The position numbers and the translations under genes are program-made. A DNA stretch of 64,000 nt from Pseudomonas fluorescens (GTDB lineage Bacteria > Pseudomonadota > Gammaproteobacteria > Pseudomonadales > Pseudomonadaceae). Location: assembly GCF_001648775.1 (NCBI RefSeq), contig NZ_LVEJ01000036.1:1-64000 (forward strand). The letters run 5' to 3'. Numbering within the stretch: position 1 is the first letter of the stretch; each line of letters begins with the position of its first letter. The notes beneath the pieces were generated by a model. It saw only the letters and a program-made list of their open reading frames with translations, ran no database searches and had not been told where the DNA came from. This document shows, piece after piece, positions 63,205-64,000 of the stretch.

Positions 63205-63662
63205 TCGCACTGTTTGGCGTCCTGTCTGTAGGCATCTTTGGTGCTCTGATTATCAAGTATTTCTATTTTATTAATCGCGATATTCCACGCGCACCCTGTT
63301 TTGCATCCATCGATTTTGTGCATACTCAAGATCACAAAGTCCGTTGGCATGGCGTTGGTGATATGACGATCGATCCAAAGGAGGGCGCTCTCTATGTGTA
63401 CTACGTCGTCAAAACCCCTGAAGGCAAAATTTATACCTATGATCGAAAGTTCGAGATTGCGTTGACGTATCTGGACACTTCCAGGTTTCTGTTCAAGACG
63501 CGTTCGATTGTAAAGTTTGATGCGGACACTGCAGGCGATGAACTTCCTTTTATGGAAAGAGGTTTTCAAGGCGGTATGGTGACGTTCAATTACTTCTCCG
63601 ATGCCGAGTATTACTACAACATCAATAACCTGATCAATGGCGTATGTCATGTCCCTCGCTAG
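63171..63662 (+). CDS. Small membrane protein, FidL/VtrC-like partner
   Basis: 163 residues. One membrane segment near residues 11-33 (VIALFGVLSVGIFGALIIKYFYF) is followed by a ~130-residue periplasmic domain. Alternating strands (VRWHGVGDMTIDPKEG, LYVYYVVKTPEGKIYTYDR, FKTRSIVKF) suggest a beta-barrel-like or lipocalin-like shape, and one cysteine pair may form. The start follows GGGGGAGG and overlaps the upstream regulator by 34 bases, so the two are translationally coupled. By layout it matches FidL-like partners of MarT, or VtrC and ToxS. Sequence identity is low, so the family assignment is tentative. Confidence 0.72.
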   Translation: MRELPTRWKKVIALFGVLSVGIFGALIIKYFYFINRDIPRAPCFASIDFVHTQDHKVRWHGVGDMTIDPKEGALYVYYVVKTPEGKIYTYDRKFEIALTYLDTSRFLFKTRSIVKFDADTAGDELPFMERGFQGGMVTFNYFSDAEYYYNINNLINGVCHVPR

Positions 63663-63793
63663 CGCAAACCCTTGAGGTGCAAGGCCTCTGGGCGAGTAAG
63701 TAAGACTGAGTAAGATGCCAGTAAGGCCTCGACGGTCCTGCGTTGTTAATGTGATTCGAGTCAAGCCAACAGCCCCTGCGACGACCGGAGATT

Positions 63794-63813
63794 CAGCCGC
63801 AGTGCGGCTGTTT
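63794..63813 (+). terminator. Possible terminator after the FidL-like gene
   Basis: CAGCCGC and GCGGCTG pair around AGT and are followed by TTTAGTT. A weak intrinsic terminator between the cassette and the next gene. Confidence 0.5.
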
Positions 63814-63863
63814 AGTTGCCTTGAATGACATGATGATGTTTAAGCTGTAGAGGAAGGTTATAA

Positions 63864-64000
63864 ATGCTCTGGTTTTGCGTGCGCAGTTCTCACGGGGCCA
63901 AGTTTCCCGCCTGGAAACGATCGATTGCAATAAATCGGGAAGGTGTTGTGTTTGTACCAGCGGTTATTGCTGGAACAGAAAAGGACGTCAGTTTTTCTAC
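63864..64000 (+). CDS. Partial hypothetical protein, runs off the window
   Basis: An ATG at 63864 after a very good ribosome site (GAGGAAGG, 63850-63857) opens a frame with no stop to the end: MLWFCVRSSHGAKFPAWKR, then REGVVFVPAVIAGTEKDVSFST. At least 45 residues. I do not recognise it. The tryptophan- and valine-rich start has no signal peptide. It is on the same strand as the regulator cassette but separated by about 200 bases and a hairpin, so it may be an independent unit. Confidence 0.6.
   Translation, partial: MLWFCVRSSHGAKFPAWKRSIAINREGVVFVPAVIAGTEKDVSFS

Overview
The window is a stretch of chromosome from a Pseudomonas of the fluorescens lineage. This rests on gene order and content: dapC-glnD-map / rpsB-tsf-pyrH-frr-uppS-cdsA-dxr-rseP-bamA-skp-lpxD-fabZ-lpxA-lpxB-rnhB-dnaE-accA-tilS-pyrG-kdsA-eno-ftsB-ispD, then frmA-fghA-ispF-truD-surE-pcm-nlpD-rpoS-rsmZ-fdxA-mutS. 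It also rests on the many GTGGGAGCGAGC-type REP/REPIN palindromes and on the high-GC coding sequence. No rRNA, tRNA, phage, insertion sequence or CRISPR array was seen.

Layout. 1-3.4 kb is accessory: a tandem array of REP units, a Fic-family AMP-transferase gene, a small DUF6124-type gene behind a structured leader, a DUF4197 gene and a YbaY-like lipoprotein. 3.4-16 kb holds plsB, divergent from a cold-shock gene, then dapE-rlmA, a GH17-GT2 glucan synthase (ndvB type), tcdA convergent with csdA-csdE, dapD and an ArsC/Spx-like gene; REPINs separate most transcription units. 16-23.7 kb holds a CPA1 Na+/H+ antiporter, an AT-richer metzincin protease gene that looks acquired, and dapC, glnD and map on the minus strand.

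24-50 kb is a nearly continuous plus-strand block of essential genes: translation (rpsB, tsf, frr, tilS), nucleotides (pyrH, pyrG), isoprenoids (uppS, dxr, ispD), phospholipid and fatty acid synthesis (cdsA, fabZ, accA), lipid A and KDO (lpxD, lpxA, lpxB, kdsA), outer-membrane assembly (bamA, skp), site-2 proteolysis (rseP), replication (dnaE, rnhB), glycolysis (eno) and division (ftsB). Many pairs overlap by 1-4 bases, as expected for translational coupling.

50-64 kb holds a LysR regulator divergent from the formaldehyde-detoxification genes frmA-fghA, then ispF-truD-surE-pcm-nlpD-rpoS, the regulatory RNA gene rsmZ with its GacA upstream activating site, fdxA and mutS. Beyond mutS lies a two-gene cassette, a membrane-anchored winged-helix regulator overlapping a small single-pass membrane protein. 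It resembles ToxR/ToxS, VtrA/VtrC and MarT/FidL co-component systems and is the best candidate for an undescribed system. A further gene runs off the right edge.

All calls come from reading the sequence and from knowledge of these families; no database search was run. Starts were moved from the longest open frame where a ribosome-binding site, gene overlap or family length argued for it.
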